A DNA stretch of 64,000 nt from Heterostelium multicystogenum (taxonomy: Eukaryota > Evosea > Eumycetozoa > Acytosteliales > Acytosteliaceae): the NCBI GenBank assembly GCA_003667245.1, contig RCNN01000091.1, positions 1 to 64,000 on the forward strand. Direction: 5' to 3'. Below the pieces are notes generated by a model. The model was not told where the DNA came from. It did no database searches and saw only the letters and a list, made by a program, of their open reading frames with translations. Below, one piece after another: positions 23,037 to 34,169 of this stretch (within the stretch, counting starts at the first letter, position 1; the number at the start of each line of letters is the position of its first letter). The translations under genes were made by a program, and so were the position numbers.

Positions 23037-24561
23037 ATGATGTCGAATAATAATATAGTAAATCTATCACATTTACTACTAAAGATTATTGCAAGTCACT
23101 TGGAGAATATAGATAAGATATGCTTGAGTTTATCATGTAAATATTTGTATGATTCTAAAGATAAATACATAGAGTTTGCAATCAACCAAACAGGCATCGT
23201 TGACGAATCACATCAGATCAAAAATAGATATCTTTTAGCATCATATAGATCGATTGTCGAAAATCAACTCAAGAAATACGAATTTAAAGATGGTATGCAT
23301 TCCATGAATTCAGACGATCGTAGTCATTATTCTTTAGTACTAAATTCTTACAACAAAGATGTATTTAGCTTTGAGAAAAATGAAAATGTGTAGTTGGTTC
23401 CATTCCACAGGGAACAAAATCAGTTTGCTTTTCATATAATTTCAATTCAGAGATTGAGCCGGGCTCCATTCCAGAGGGTGTTGAAATGGTTACCCTTGGA
23501 TTTATTTTCAACCAACAGCTACGTCCAGGTGTATTTCCTTCAACGTTGCAAAATCTTGTTGCTTCATTGCGTTATAATAAACCATTTCTCAGTGGTGTCT
23601 TGCCCGATTCACTGAAGTACCTTATGGTTGGTGACGTTCCTATTAGCCAAGATGTACTTCCCAAGAATCTAATAGAGATACAGTTCCTAAATGAGATGTC
23701 CACTAAATTGAAACCTGGATTGTTTCCTTCCTCCCTGAAAACACTGATTATCTTTGATGAATATAAATTTCCAATAGATATTGGGGATATTCCTGATAGC
23801 TTAGTCAAGCTGAGGATCCACCCTACCAAACCTTTATCCGCTGGAGTCCTTCCATCAGGAATTAAGGAGTTGGAGCTGAATGGACGAATGCCTCTCTTAT
23901 ACAATACGATACCAAGCACAGTAGAATATCTGGAATTAGGTGGAGGCTACAATATCCCACTCGTAGACAACATCATTCCTCCTTCAGTCAAAACTTTGGT
24001 TCTCGGTCCCAACTTCCAGTATCAAAATACCCCACTACCGCATACCATTACTAAACTACAGATACCTCAAAAGAAAATATCAGCTCAGTTTCTTCCTCCG
24101 AATCTCAAAACCCTTGTAAAATGCTATGATCAAGGAGCGGATCTGGGGAGAGTTCCGGCCTCATTGGAGACGTTGGAGTATATTGAGATCCATGACATCA
24201 AAGAAAAAGATAGAACTTTCAAGCCGCCACCCTCTCAAATCAAAAACATAAAATTTACATTCAAAGAGGAGTTTAGAGACCAAGAACTCATTCGACTATA
24301 CCTCCAAAAGACCGACATCAAAAAACATTACCATTATAGATAACTGTTCCAATTACTGTCTACGGCGACTCGACAAAAAACACAGTTTTGGTGGTGAACG
24401 AAGACACAATAGAAGGATTCATTTCAAACATCGATGACTTGGTGAGTCGCCAACTATTTACAAATTTCAAGTTATCAATAAATTGGCTTTCTTAGGTTGA
24501 TAGTGGTCGTAGCAGTAGGACTGTCGACTCTGCTCATTCCCTAAATATCGCACCTGCATAA
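23037..24561 (+). CDS. FNIP-repeat protein with F-box-like N-terminus
   Basis: The start at 23037 gives MMSNNNIVNLSHLLLKIIAS then HLENIDKICLSLSCKYLYDS, an F-box-like helix. After a frame slip at about 23390, FNIP-type units run from 23420 to 24200, each with an xPxx(L/V)xxLxL pattern: VFPSTLQNLVASLRY, VLPDSLKYLMV, LFPSSLKTLIIFDEY, DIPDSLVKLRI, TIPSTVEYLELGG, IIPPSVKTLVLGP. The frame ends at 24343. A shifted frame then continues (VPITVYGDSTKNTVLVV) through an intron 24442-24495 to a stop at 24561, so a C-terminal tail is likely. Possibly an SCF-type substrate adaptor by analogy with F-box/LRR proteins; this is inference. Confidence 0.8.
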
Positions 24562-24780
24562 CAATACAAAACCATCTCTTCAAAGTTCAATTTCATTAAA
24601 ATGAATTAATATTTGTTTTTTTTGGGAAATTTCGGCAATATTTACAATTAAAATGGAATGCAATAAAATTTTAATTTTTAGTTGTTGATAAACACTTCTT
24701 ATTGTTGAATACATAATATTAAGAAATTGGTATTGTTATCTGTATACAGATAATAATAGATATAGATAGATAGATAGAAA

Positions 24781-26083
24781 ATGGGTAAAGATATGACACC
24801 TAAGGAAATAGCAAAGATGATCAAAGCAAAAGGTTTGCAGAGATTGAGATGGTATTGCCAATTCTGTCAGAAACAATGTAGAGATGAAAATGGTTTTAAG
24901 GTATGTAGTAACTTCTCGTAGCGACAATAACAAAAACCACTTCCATCACTTCAGTAGACTAACTTAATGATCTTTGAATTATAATGTAGTGTCATCAAGC
25001 ATCAGATGGTCATTTAAGGCAAATGGAAATTGTATCATCAAATACTTCCAATGTTTATTAATAACTATTCTCAAGAGTTTGAAGCGGATTTTATGAAGCT
25101 TTTGTCAAGACGCTATCCAACAGGAAAGGTATCAGCTAATCAAGTGTACAATGAATATATTAAGGATCGAGCACACATTCATATGAATGCTACAAATTGG
25201 TCGAGTCTCACTGAGTTTGTTAAATATCTGGGAAGAGAGAGCAAGTGTATTGTTGAAGACACCCCTAAAGGCTGGTTCATCACCTACATCAATCGAGATC
25301 CAGACACAATCGCAAGAAAAGAACGTGAGAGCAGAAAAGAAAAGCACGAGCTTTCCGAAGAAGAAAGGCAGCGATTGGAAATAGATAAGAGACTGAAACA
25401 GATGAACATGCTAGCTGCATCTACTGAAGATCATACAGTCAAACCAACAGAATTGAAACCAACAGACACTAAACTAGTATTGCAAGTGAAACCAATCGAA
25501 ACAAAGCCATTACCAACATTCACAACACCACTATCCTTGAATACCCAAACACCACTGACGACAACAACAACTAGCACAAACAACTCAAATCAAAAGACAT
25601 CACTTCCTACCAAGAAGTCTGCACTAGACGAAATCTTGGAATTAGACATTCTGAAAAAAAGAAGAGAAGAAACTAAAGGAATCAATCACCATCAAACATG
25701 AAACTGACAAGGTAGAAAGTTGGATTGCAAAAAATATCATAGTTAAAATAATGGAGAAGAACATTGGAGATGGCAAATACTATAAGCAGAAGGCATTGAT
25801 CGTGGATTTAGATTCTGAGTACGTAGCTAAAGTCAAAACTTTAGAAGAAGGTACAACTCTCAAGATAGATCAAGAATTCTTGGAAACAGTAATACCCGGC
25901 ATTTCCAATCCAGTAATGATACTTCGTGGAAAATACAGAGGAAAGATAGCGACTCTTTTGGAGATCAACATTGAAAAGTTTAGCGGAACTGTACAACTTG
26001 CACCAACTCCCAACAACAAACAACAGATTACCATTACAGACATTCCATATGAAGATTTTTGTAAATACAATCAGTCATCGTAG
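24781..26083 (+). CDS. KIN17-like DNA/RNA-binding protein
   Basis: KIN17 is a conserved nuclear zinc-finger protein linked to DNA replication and repair and to splicing complexes. The start at 24781 gives MGKDMTPKEIAKMIKAKGLQ then RLRWYCQFCQKQCRDENGFK. The Cys2 of the zinc finger is completed after the intron 24901-24989 by CHQASDGHLRQME. The winged-helix domain FEADFMKLLSRRYPTGKVSA follows near 25080, with KGWFITYINRDPDTIARKER near 25270. A Thr/Pro/Lys linker precedes the C-terminal KOW/SH3-like part: KNIGDGKYYKQKALIVDLDS and LRGKYRGKIATLLEI (25755-25965). Frame slips at about 25045 and 25695. The order and spacing are those of the whole family. Confidence 0.92.
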
Positions 26084-26148
26084 TAGTAGTAATTATAATA
26101 TAATAATAGCAGCGGCAGATAAAGTAAGTTTAAGCAGACCAACAACTT

Positions 26149-26384
26149 GTATGATAATAGCACAGCGTCAAGACTCCAATTTTTGGTTAAATCAATTGTG
26201 TGAACTCCTCAACCACCGCTTGATGTGCTTTTCAGTTTGTTAAAAAAAGCGGAAGGATGTATGGGAACGAAGAATTTATGTCGATACCAATCATTGTGAT
26301 AAATTAGTGGGAATCAACAAACTTTGGTTTAAAGCTAAGCTTGATTACCAGCATACACTCGACAGAATATTCAAGCAAACCTAA
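26149..26384 (+). CDS. Unidentified small gene or exon pair
   Basis: The clearest part is 26244-26384, encoding KKRKDVWERRIYVDTNHCDK then LVGINKLWFKAKLDYQHTLD and RIFKQT-stop, with protein-like composition. The same frame is open upstream from an ATG at 26149 (MIIAQRQDSNFWLNQLCELL) but a TAA at 26241 separates them. Alternatively 26125-26234 is an intron (GTAAGT..TTTTCAG). It lies just after KIN17 on the same strand. No family recognised. Confidence 0.35.
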
Positions 26385-27354
26385 TGAAAGTGCAATAACC
26401 AATATCTTTGATCAAAAGGTTTGATAGAGTCTTAAATAGCAAGCAATGGGTTGTGATGATTTTATTGGAGTGGTGATTGGCTACATCAATCAACACATCT
26501 CTCTATCTCTTTTCAAAGGAGGATGACGGAGTATGACAAATCAACAATATTGTAACAACATATGCACACCTCTTTTTTTCCCCTCCAGAATCATCGCTCA
26601 CAACTTGTGATGAACGCAGCAAAGCACCTTTAAACCACACCACTGTCATATTTAATTAATATATTTTTTTGTTTTGGGTTTATTTATTTTTTTTTTTCAA
26701 ATGAGGAGACTCAACCAATCTTGTAACATCTCACACACCCAATAATAAATCATTAATATCAAAAGTAGAAAAAACATCAACAACAATCAATCACATTAAA
26801 CACAATGACTTGAAAGTATCATCTGACAGAAAATGATTGATCAAAGTTCCCACCCACCACCACCAACAACAATCATTAATATTATTTATTTTATTCATTA
26901 ATTTATTATTATTATTATTCATAACAACAAAATAGATTTAAACTAATTTGATTGATTTTCTCACTCCTCTCACTCACTCTCTCTCTCCTTCACCAAAGAA
27001 CACACAGTCAGGACCTCATCAAATACCACCTCATTGATTGATTAATTGATTAATTAATAATTTAAACTATATCATCAGAATTAAGATTCAATTCATAAAT
27101 AGTAAGAGTAAAAGCTTTTATAGTTAGTTTAAACTATATCTCATATCAGTCAGCATTTCACATTCATATCATATCCAGAATATTATTGAAATTAATTTTA
27201 AAAACCAAAAAAATTCTGACAAACTTGATACCAATATTTAATATTGAGTAACATTACGTTTATTATTATCATAGAATATCATTTTTATTATATAAGTTTG
27301 ATATATTATTATTTATTATTCCTGAAGCTACCCCTTTTTTATTACAGAAGCTTA

Positions 27355-27382
27355 TCTTTCTTTCTTTCTTTCTTTCTTTCTT
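27355..27382. repeat. (TTTC)n microsatellite
   Basis: About seven tandem TTTC/CTTT units in the spacer upstream of the RING-CBM20 gene. Confidence 0.9.
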
Positions 27383-28197
27383 AAGATTCTACAATCTATC
27401 TATTTATCTTTCTATCTTTACTTATTTATTAATATACATATATAATATAGTTTATATCGTAGTAGTGACAGTAACAGCTATAGTAACCTTAAAATAATCT
27501 AAAGTAATAAATCAAAAGCTGACTGAAAGAATCAAACTATTTATATTATTGAAGTGCTTTTATCAGACCAGAAGTAACAGGTTAAACAGACATATTTAAT
27601 ATCATTAAACCAGTTTCACACAGCTCATATTCACAAACACACCCACTCCACTCCACTCCACCAACACTTACTTACTCACTCACTCATTCCTTTTTGGTTG
27701 CTATATTCAACACATCACCTTCTCTCACTTATCAATTAAAACCCCACTCATCTCCCTATTGATAGGTGAGTAGTGAACGATTTCCTTTTTATGATTGATT
27801 AATCAAGCAAACAACAAGCATTACTTCTTCTTTTACAAAATAAAAATGTTATATTAATAATAATAATATATTAATCGATAACCATCATCATTTACTTTGT
27901 TATAAATGTTAGTTATTGGTGTTTAATTTTTTACTATCAATATATATTTACATTAGTAGAATAGCATTTGCAACTATAATAATCATTACTATTAACTGGT
28001 AACATTCGTAATGAACATCTGCAAAATATTAATCATACTAATAATAATACAGAGAGAATTGAACACCTATATACAACTACAATAATATCAACAACACTTA
28101 CAGCAAAAAGCAACAACAACTGGAACATCACATAAATCAAATCAATACAATACAAACAATATACAATATTGACTATCATTCCATTCTCTTTTTTAAA

Positions 28198-28214
28198 ATA
28201 ATAATAATAATAAT

Positions 28215-28257
<43 letters not shown>
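28198..28257. repeat. (TAA)n microsatellite
   Basis: About 20 TAA/ATA units, interrupted once by TTAA. Confidence 0.9.
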
Positions 28258-28258
<1 letters not shown>

Positions 28259-28733
28259 TCATATACCCATCTATCATTCACTACACAGAGGTGTATCTTG
28301 CATTTGCTATCGAGAGCTTTAATTTATTTTTTTATTTTATTTTTTTTTAACTAACTATCTGACACTTACTTCTGGAACTGTGTATCTTGTTATTATTGTT
28401 GTAGTTACACTATTTACGCACAAAGATTCGTCAACCCAGCTAACCATTTTCCTTTCTTAGATAACATTTATGATCAAGAGGTCCTTTTATACTCACTAAT
28501 AAAAGTTACATATGAGTCATTCAAAAAAGTTAATTTATATATATAAATATTGATATAGTAATTTAAATATATCTCTATTTTTGTATTTATAAATTATTAT
28601 TGTCTTACATATTATATTATATAGATATCTGTAAGTATAAGCTAATTTCTTAACCAGCTGCTATTACAATTTAAATTGTTTACCAAGAGCTGTCATTTAC
28701 TAAGACTGCATTTTGATACTAGGCAACCTCTTG

Positions 28734-29594
28734 ATGTGTCGATCGGAAGATTTATTTGTGGATAAAGTTAGTCAACATTTTATTTGTCCAATTGGTATGT
28801 CGTTTAATGGAGTATAGAATTTTCAAAGCAGTGAAAAGTTTGGATGGTTGGGTTATTATGCGGATAGTAACTCGATATAAACTAGCTCAATCATTCAAAA
28901 AAGCTTTAACACTTTTGTCATAGGAAGAATAATTGCGATATTAACTTAAAAATAATAATAACAGGAAAAGGAGTAATAGAAGATCCAATAGTAACGCCTT
29001 GTGGTCATACATTTTGCAATCCATGCCTCCAACATTGGTTGAATACAAGAAGACAATGTCCGACAGATAGACTACCTGTAACACACAAACAACTGATACC
29101 AAATTGTTTAGTTTTAAATATATTAGCTGATCTTATGGTGAAATGTGACCATCATGCACAAGGATGTCAATGGTATGGCAGATATTGTGATTGGATAGGT
29201 TAGGATGTAGTCTAATGCTTTTTGATATCACCACAATTATAGGATAGGGAAATGGTCATCTCTGAGTTGTCATTTGAGGCAATGCCAAGCAGCATTACCC
29301 AAAGTTAGATTTTGGTTGAAATATCATGTACCATTTGGACAACAAATTAGAGTAACAGGAAATTGCGAACAACTGGGCAACTGGGATCCCCAAAAAGCAT
29401 TCCCACTCAAATTTTCTCAAGGAGACACTTGGGAAGGAGAAGTACTTCTAGGACAAGCTGGGCGTATTGAATATAAATATTTTATTTCTCATTATGAAAC
29501 TGGTGAGCTAGTATATTGGGAAGGTGGACCAAATAGAGTATTTTTAGTCTCGGGAAGTTCAAATTACCGACGAGATATGTTTCGAAATCCATGA
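28734..29594 (+). CDS. RING-finger protein with C-terminal CBM20 starch-binding domain
   Basis: Three exons. Exon 1 (28734-28794) gives MCRSEDLFVDKVSQHFICPI. The intron 28795-28964 interrupts the RING, which resumes as EDPIVTPCGHTFCNPCLQHW then LNTRRQCPTDRLPV, a C3HC4 RING of the TRAF/LNX type. A CDHHAQGCQWYG Cys/His stretch looks like the start of a TRAF zinc finger. A short intron 29199-29247 (49 nt) joins WIG to KWSSLSCHLRQC. The C-terminus from about 29300 is a CBM20 domain: FWLKYHVPFGQQIRVTGNCE, LGNWDPQKAFPLKF, GRIEYKYFISHYETGELVYW and EGGPNRVFLV, including the paired Trp/aromatic positions that bind starch in this family. An E3 ubiquitin ligase aimed at glycogen, starch-like polymers or glucan-bound proteins is an inference from the architecture. 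Confidence 0.88.
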
Positions 29595-29752
29595 TATAAC
29601 AATAAATTATTATATATACTGTAGATTAACTAAAACAACCATTCCAATACGCTTTATAGTCATTCATATTGTATTATAGATCAAATAATTTAAAAGTGGA
29701 TAGATTATAACAATATACTATATAATATAATTTAAAGATTCTATTTATTAAT

Positions 29753-31535
29753 TTAAACAATTTCGATCAAGTTCTTTATGAAATCCTTTTCATATTGAGA
29801 ATTTAATAAAAGACTATTTGGATCGGATGAAGGGCATCTAAGTAAACCTGGTGCGAAAACCATTGCAATATTATCGATATCCATCTTTGATTTGCTGAAA
29901 TAGATTGGATCTGAAACGGTTTTCAAAAAGTTCAAGATGAAGTAAAGTACATCTTTGTTGGGTGTTGGAATCGAATTCAAAAGCTTAAGACTTTCGTTTT
30001 TGGAGTTCCATGATTTTATACATTCGTCGTAGAGTGAGCTTGGAATAATTGGATCGGTCAATTCTCTTAGCCACAACTTCAAGAGACCAGCCAAAACATG
30101 CACATCGTTGGTGTCCAAAGTCAAATCCCATTCATTAATTTTCTGGCGGATTCTCATGACTTCGGAACTGGTTCCTGGAACTCTGAAAATACCCTCGGTG
30201 GAGCATCCATCAAGTGAAATGATTCCCTCAGTTAGAATCTTAAGAATCACTGGGATGTTGCTGTTATCTAAACCTTTCTCGCGTTGAATATCCATGACTT
30301 GAGTCAGGCTATTGTTTGAAAATATTACAATTTTGGGTGTTTGAATCGGATGATGAGGCTGATGAGCTAGATTTCTTTTCTTTCTTTTCCTTCTTGTCTT
30401 TCTTTTCTTGCTCTTTCTTCTCTTTCTTTTCCTTCTTTTCCTGCTCTTTCTTTTCCTTTTTCTTTTGCTCACGCTCTTTACGCTCCAACTCTTCTTGTTC
30501 ACGCTTGTTGAGGAGTTCATTAGTCTTGGTGTTGTTGCTCAAAACCTTGTCATCAAAGAATGGCTTGGCAATTGGTGGTGAGAGACCTCCTGATAATCTA
30601 TTATTTAACATATTATTAAGTTTGAGTGCATCTTGGCTCAGTCTCTTTTGTTGATTTTGATTTAGGTCGCTGCTAAGTCTCTTTTGGACTGGTGCCTGGG
30701 GTGGTGGGGCAATGTTTGCCAAGTTTGCGTGTCCTGGCGAGTTGCCTGTGCTGTTTTGTATTTGAGAAATCATCTTTGGGTCGAAAGATGACGATCTTAC
30801 ATGGTGTACAGATTGTCTTGGTCTAGCTGGAAGAACTAATGGTTGTGGGCAATTGTTGGTGACGATATGGTTATGGGTGGAGGATTTTGAGTATTTTGAG
30901 GCGGTCATTGGTGAAGGAGGAGCTTTCAAAGTTACAGGTGGGGGTGGTAGCTGAGTGTTTGCTAGATGGTGCTGGAGGAGGTGGTGGGTGAATAATATGG
31001 TGGCGTATTTGTGGAGGTGATTTTCTTGTATTGTGGTGAGCTTGAAGGAGCTGAGGGAATATTATTGTTGGGTACAGGAGGCTCTCTGGGTGCGACAGGA
31101 GGTGGAGGAGTCGAAAGATATGTAGAGGCAGGGGGTGGTGGAAGTTGCACATTGTTGGGCATCGAGAGTGAATTCATCGAAACAGAGGAAGGTGGTGGTG
31201 GAGGTGGAGTAAAGCTGTTGATTTTTGATGGAGGTGTTGGAAGAGTTCAAGTGATGCTGATTTTTGAGAATGCAAGTTCTTTCGGTCTGGGATGGGAGGT
31301 TTTAACAATGGTGAAGTTGGGTTGACAGTATTTGTGCTATTAACAGGTGGTTGTCTTGGTGATTGTGGTGGCGATAGGAATGATGGTGAAATAACACTGT
31401 TTCTTGAACTTGGGACAGGAGGCTTCGTTGGTGTTGTATTTGGTGTTGGAGTTGTTACTTGAATATAATTTTCACCTGAATGATCGCTTTTTCAAAACGA
31501 TCTGCCAACTGTGTCTTAAAATCGATATCTGTCAT
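29753..31535 (-). CDS. RhoGAP-domain protein with Pro-rich and Lys/Glu-rich regions
   Basis: Rho-family GTPase-activating protein. The start at 31535 gives [16 protein letters not shown]; after a slip in a five-A run (minus strand, 31488-31492) the frame continues [20 protein letters not shown]. Proline-rich segments ([20 protein letters not shown], 31150-31080) could bind SH3 or profilin partners. A highly charged [12 protein letters not shown] segment at 30460-30370 is probably a long helix. The RhoGAP domain occupies 30330-29753 and includes [20 protein letters not shown] with the catalytic Arg of the arginine finger, [20 protein letters not shown] and [12 protein letters not shown]. Frame changes near 31490, 31250, 30950 and 30340. 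The target GTPase (Rho/Rac) is not readable. Confidence 0.88.
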
Positions 31536-31840
31536 CTTTGTATTTTACTTTGTTATTTATATAATTATATTCTTTTTTCCGACCAATTTATTATTAATAT
31601 TAGATTTATATTTATATTTTGATTTCGATAATCAAATTCCTACATAAATTTAGAAATAAATAAAGTTAATATTATTTTGAATTGTATATATTGATGTTAA
31701 CTAACTAAAAAAAACAGTATTATTATTATAAGTTAAATTTGGGACATATATAAAAGAAGGATATTATTATTATTATTATTATTTTATTATTATTATTATG
31801 ATATCCTATTATGTCTGATATCATCAAAAGTTAATAATGT

Positions 31841-32232
31841 TTAATCCAAATTGTGCCTTTTTATTTCCGATGTATTCGATATTTCCAAATCAATATATTT
31901 AAACTCATGACCTGTCATCATTTGGATATAATTATTTGGTTCATCTTCCAGAGTTACAATTAAATTGGTTAATGGGGGTGGTGGTGGGAGGTGTGTTTGC
32001 TTGATTTTTGAGATGTTGTTTCACAATGCAACTCTAATGATTAGATATACGAAAAAGTAATGCTAAATTGATTAAACCCGCCTGATATTGACGACTAATA
32101 GACTGTATGTATAAACAAGCGAGAAGGGCGATAGATCAAAACAAGAAATAATACCTTATCATTGTTAATTTCAAAACAACAACAACAAGAGAACAACGAT
32201 GTCCACAAAATATTACTTTTTATCACTTCCAT
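31841..32232 (-). CDS. Small two-exon protein with Cys cluster
   Basis: Exon 1 (32232-32155) is 26 codons: MEVIKSNILWTSLFSCCCCF then EINNDK. The intron 32154-32034 (GTATTA..TTAG) is phase 0. Exon 2 (32033-31841) starts SCIVKQHLKNQANTPPTTT and ends LIVTLEDEPNNYIQMMTGHE, FKYIDLEISNTSEIKRHNLD-stop. A one-base slip in a five-C run (31974-31978 on the plus strand) is needed. The product would be about 90 aa. The CCCC motif near the N-terminus could be a palmitoylation site; that is inference. No known family. Confidence 0.5.
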
Positions 32233-33549
32233 ATATGTCAATTATGTTTCGTCATGATAGTGATGAATATGGCAGTGTTAATAAGTCAGTTCAACACTTT
32301 ATTTATTTATTAGATGTGAAGATATTATTAACTCGATAGATAAACATCACACACTGAGTCTGACTGACTGACTGATTTTGATTAAATGGAAAGTGAGGTG
32401 TAAAATGTATAATTTCATCTTTGATTATTTATAATTTATTATTTTTATTATGCACTATCGGCAGGATGTCAGGTTGTTGAAAATATTATTATCAGTGATA
32501 TTAATTTTGGAGTTTAAAAATATTTGTATTGCAATTCACATGTTATCTTTGACAACAAATAAATAAATAAAATAAAAAGATGGACACAAATATGACAATA
32601 TATATAAATGACAATACCTATTGAAATTTCGATTATTAAGATTTGAAGGATGATATTGATTATAAATTTTCAGTATTCGCAATTGATTGTAAAACTTTTG
32701 AACTATTTTTTGATTGATTTGAGATAATTACTACTACTACACTTCTGTGTTATATTATGTTGTGTATTCATTAATATTATATAGATATAAAATATAGTAT
32801 AACTAAAACAAAAGTGTAAATAGTTTCGTGTTTTTTCTACTAATTTAATATTTGGTAAATTGGATAGAATTTGATTTGGTTTTTTGGTTTTGGTTTCGAA
32901 AGTTTCTTACTAGGTTATAACTTTACAAGAAGTAAATAAATCAAGCATTGCTAATATGTTGTTTTTTTTTGTTTAAAACTTTAATACAAGTAATGATCCT
33001 CTGTTTTATTCTAAATAATTGGTTGCTGGTTTTTTAGGAAAGACTGAAATCACAAATCAACCAAAACATAATGAATTGAAAGCTATGTATTATTTGAAGT
33101 GATAGATAAGATATAAAATGAGCGGTATAAATTTAGGTTGATTGGGTTGAATGGAGTAGTGTGATTTTAAAAACCTGTGACTAATCATCAGAATGCTTGA
33201 AACCACTCACTAATAGCACCACCCAGACAAACACACAAAAAAGCTGAAAAACCATTGTTTGATTGATTGTTTGTTTTGATTGATTGAATGGAATGATAAT
33301 GTGAATAAATAAAATATTATTACTGCAACTACTATACTTTCAATGATTCTTATTTGAGGTTGTTGATGGTAGTGGGGATGTGGGTTGTTTTTGGTTTTGA
33401 TATTTAAGAAACAGATTGAGTTTCACTAATTGATGGGTCATCACCTTAATATATAAATTGGTAGTGATAATGATGGTGTTTTGTAAATATAATGTTGTTC
33501 ACTTTATTAGTTGGGCGGGGTTACTATTACAAATATTATTAGTTGTTTA
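32233..33549. other. AT-rich spacer
   Basis: No supported gene. One plus-strand exon-like stretch after a TTTTTTAG at about 33037 encodes KTEITNQPKHNELKAMYYLK-stop; too short to call. Confidence 0.4.
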
Positions 33550-33654
33550 ATGGGTATTTTTTCTTGCTTCCCAAAGAGAATCAGAATTAACTGTTTCTCT
33601 CTTGATCATCACAACGATGACAAGTATGGCGACCAAGATAGTTCAACCATATAA
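33550..33654 (+). CDS. Candidate 34-aa acylated micropeptide
   Basis: ATG at 33550 opens MGIFSCFPKRIRINCFSLDH then HNDDKYGDQDSSTI-stop. Met-Gly plus Ser/Cys at positions 5 and 6 fits an N-myristoylation site with adjacent palmitoylation Cys, followed by a basic KRIR patch and a hydrophilic acidic tail. Codon composition differs from the AT-rich surroundings. It could be a first exon instead, but a stop is in frame. Confidence 0.4.
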   Translation: MGIFSCFPKRIRINCFSLDHHNDDKYGDQDSSTI

Positions 33655-34061
33655 AGAATTTGAGATGTAATAACAATTTTGTGTAACATATTTTGATTTT
33701 AAAACTATACCTTTTCTTGAAACTACTATTTCCTGAGAGCAATATTGTATACACTAAGTTATTATTATATTTAATAAGATAATTACTATTATTATTTCTA
33801 AAAGTTGATTGATATTGGTATATATTATATATCTTTTTAAAATCTATCTATTACTACAACTATTATTACTATTTACTATTACACAAAATTTAAGATTGAT
33901 TTATAAATCGATTGAGAGTTTAGTTTTGATTCGATTGTTGTTAGATTGATTGTTTATTTTTGAAGATTTAAAAATACTATGAATTATATTTATAAAAAAA
34001 TAACAAAAGAGAGCAGAGAATAGGATTAATTGTAATTACTATCAGGGTGTAGGAGGATAGA

Positions 34062-34169
34062 CTATTGTCGTACTGTTTGTTGAGTACCTGTCACAGGGAG
34101 CTGGGATAAAAGTAGATTTATCTTATGAACGGTGACGTTAGTGTTTGGAATTTTCAGTGCTTTTCTTTT
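34062..34169 (-). CDS. Unidentified terminal exon
   Basis: After a TTTTAG acceptor at 34170, exactly 36 codons run to TAG: KRKALKIPNTNVTVHKINLL then LSQLPVTGTQQTVRQ-stop. A likely upstream exon at about 34250-34190 reads INRRFENDQSLLIKSY and, after a slip, KLLRALKHLL. More coding-like sequence lies near 34440-34330 (TPVSSLIIHNW). I could not find the start or a family. Confidence 0.4.
   Translation of the reverse strand, partial: KRKALKIPNTNVTVHKINLLLSQLPVTGTQQTVRQ

Larger units (their letters stand above)
26385..28733. other. Long AT-rich spacer
   Basis: About 2.3 kb without a supported gene. It contains A/T runs, a (TTTC)n tract near 27355, a (TAA)n tract near 28198, and CACTCACT-type pyrimidine/purine runs near 26960 and 27650. 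It is probably the upstream regulatory region of the RING-CBM20 gene. No tRNA or rRNA was recognised. Confidence 0.45.

Noticed and set aside
26385..28733. Possible CRISPR-like or tandem repeat array in the long spacer
   Set aside because: Only simple microsatellites are present, with no spaced direct repeats; the genome is eukaryotic.
30316..30654. Plus-strand ORF rich in Phe/Ser
   Set aside because: It is the mirror of the Lys/Glu-rich segment of the RhoGAP gene on the minus strand.
32199..32339. Plus-strand 46-codon ORF (MSTKYYFLSLPYMSIMFRHD)
   Set aside because: It is antisense to the better-supported spliced minus-strand gene at 31841-32232 and has no splice or homology support.
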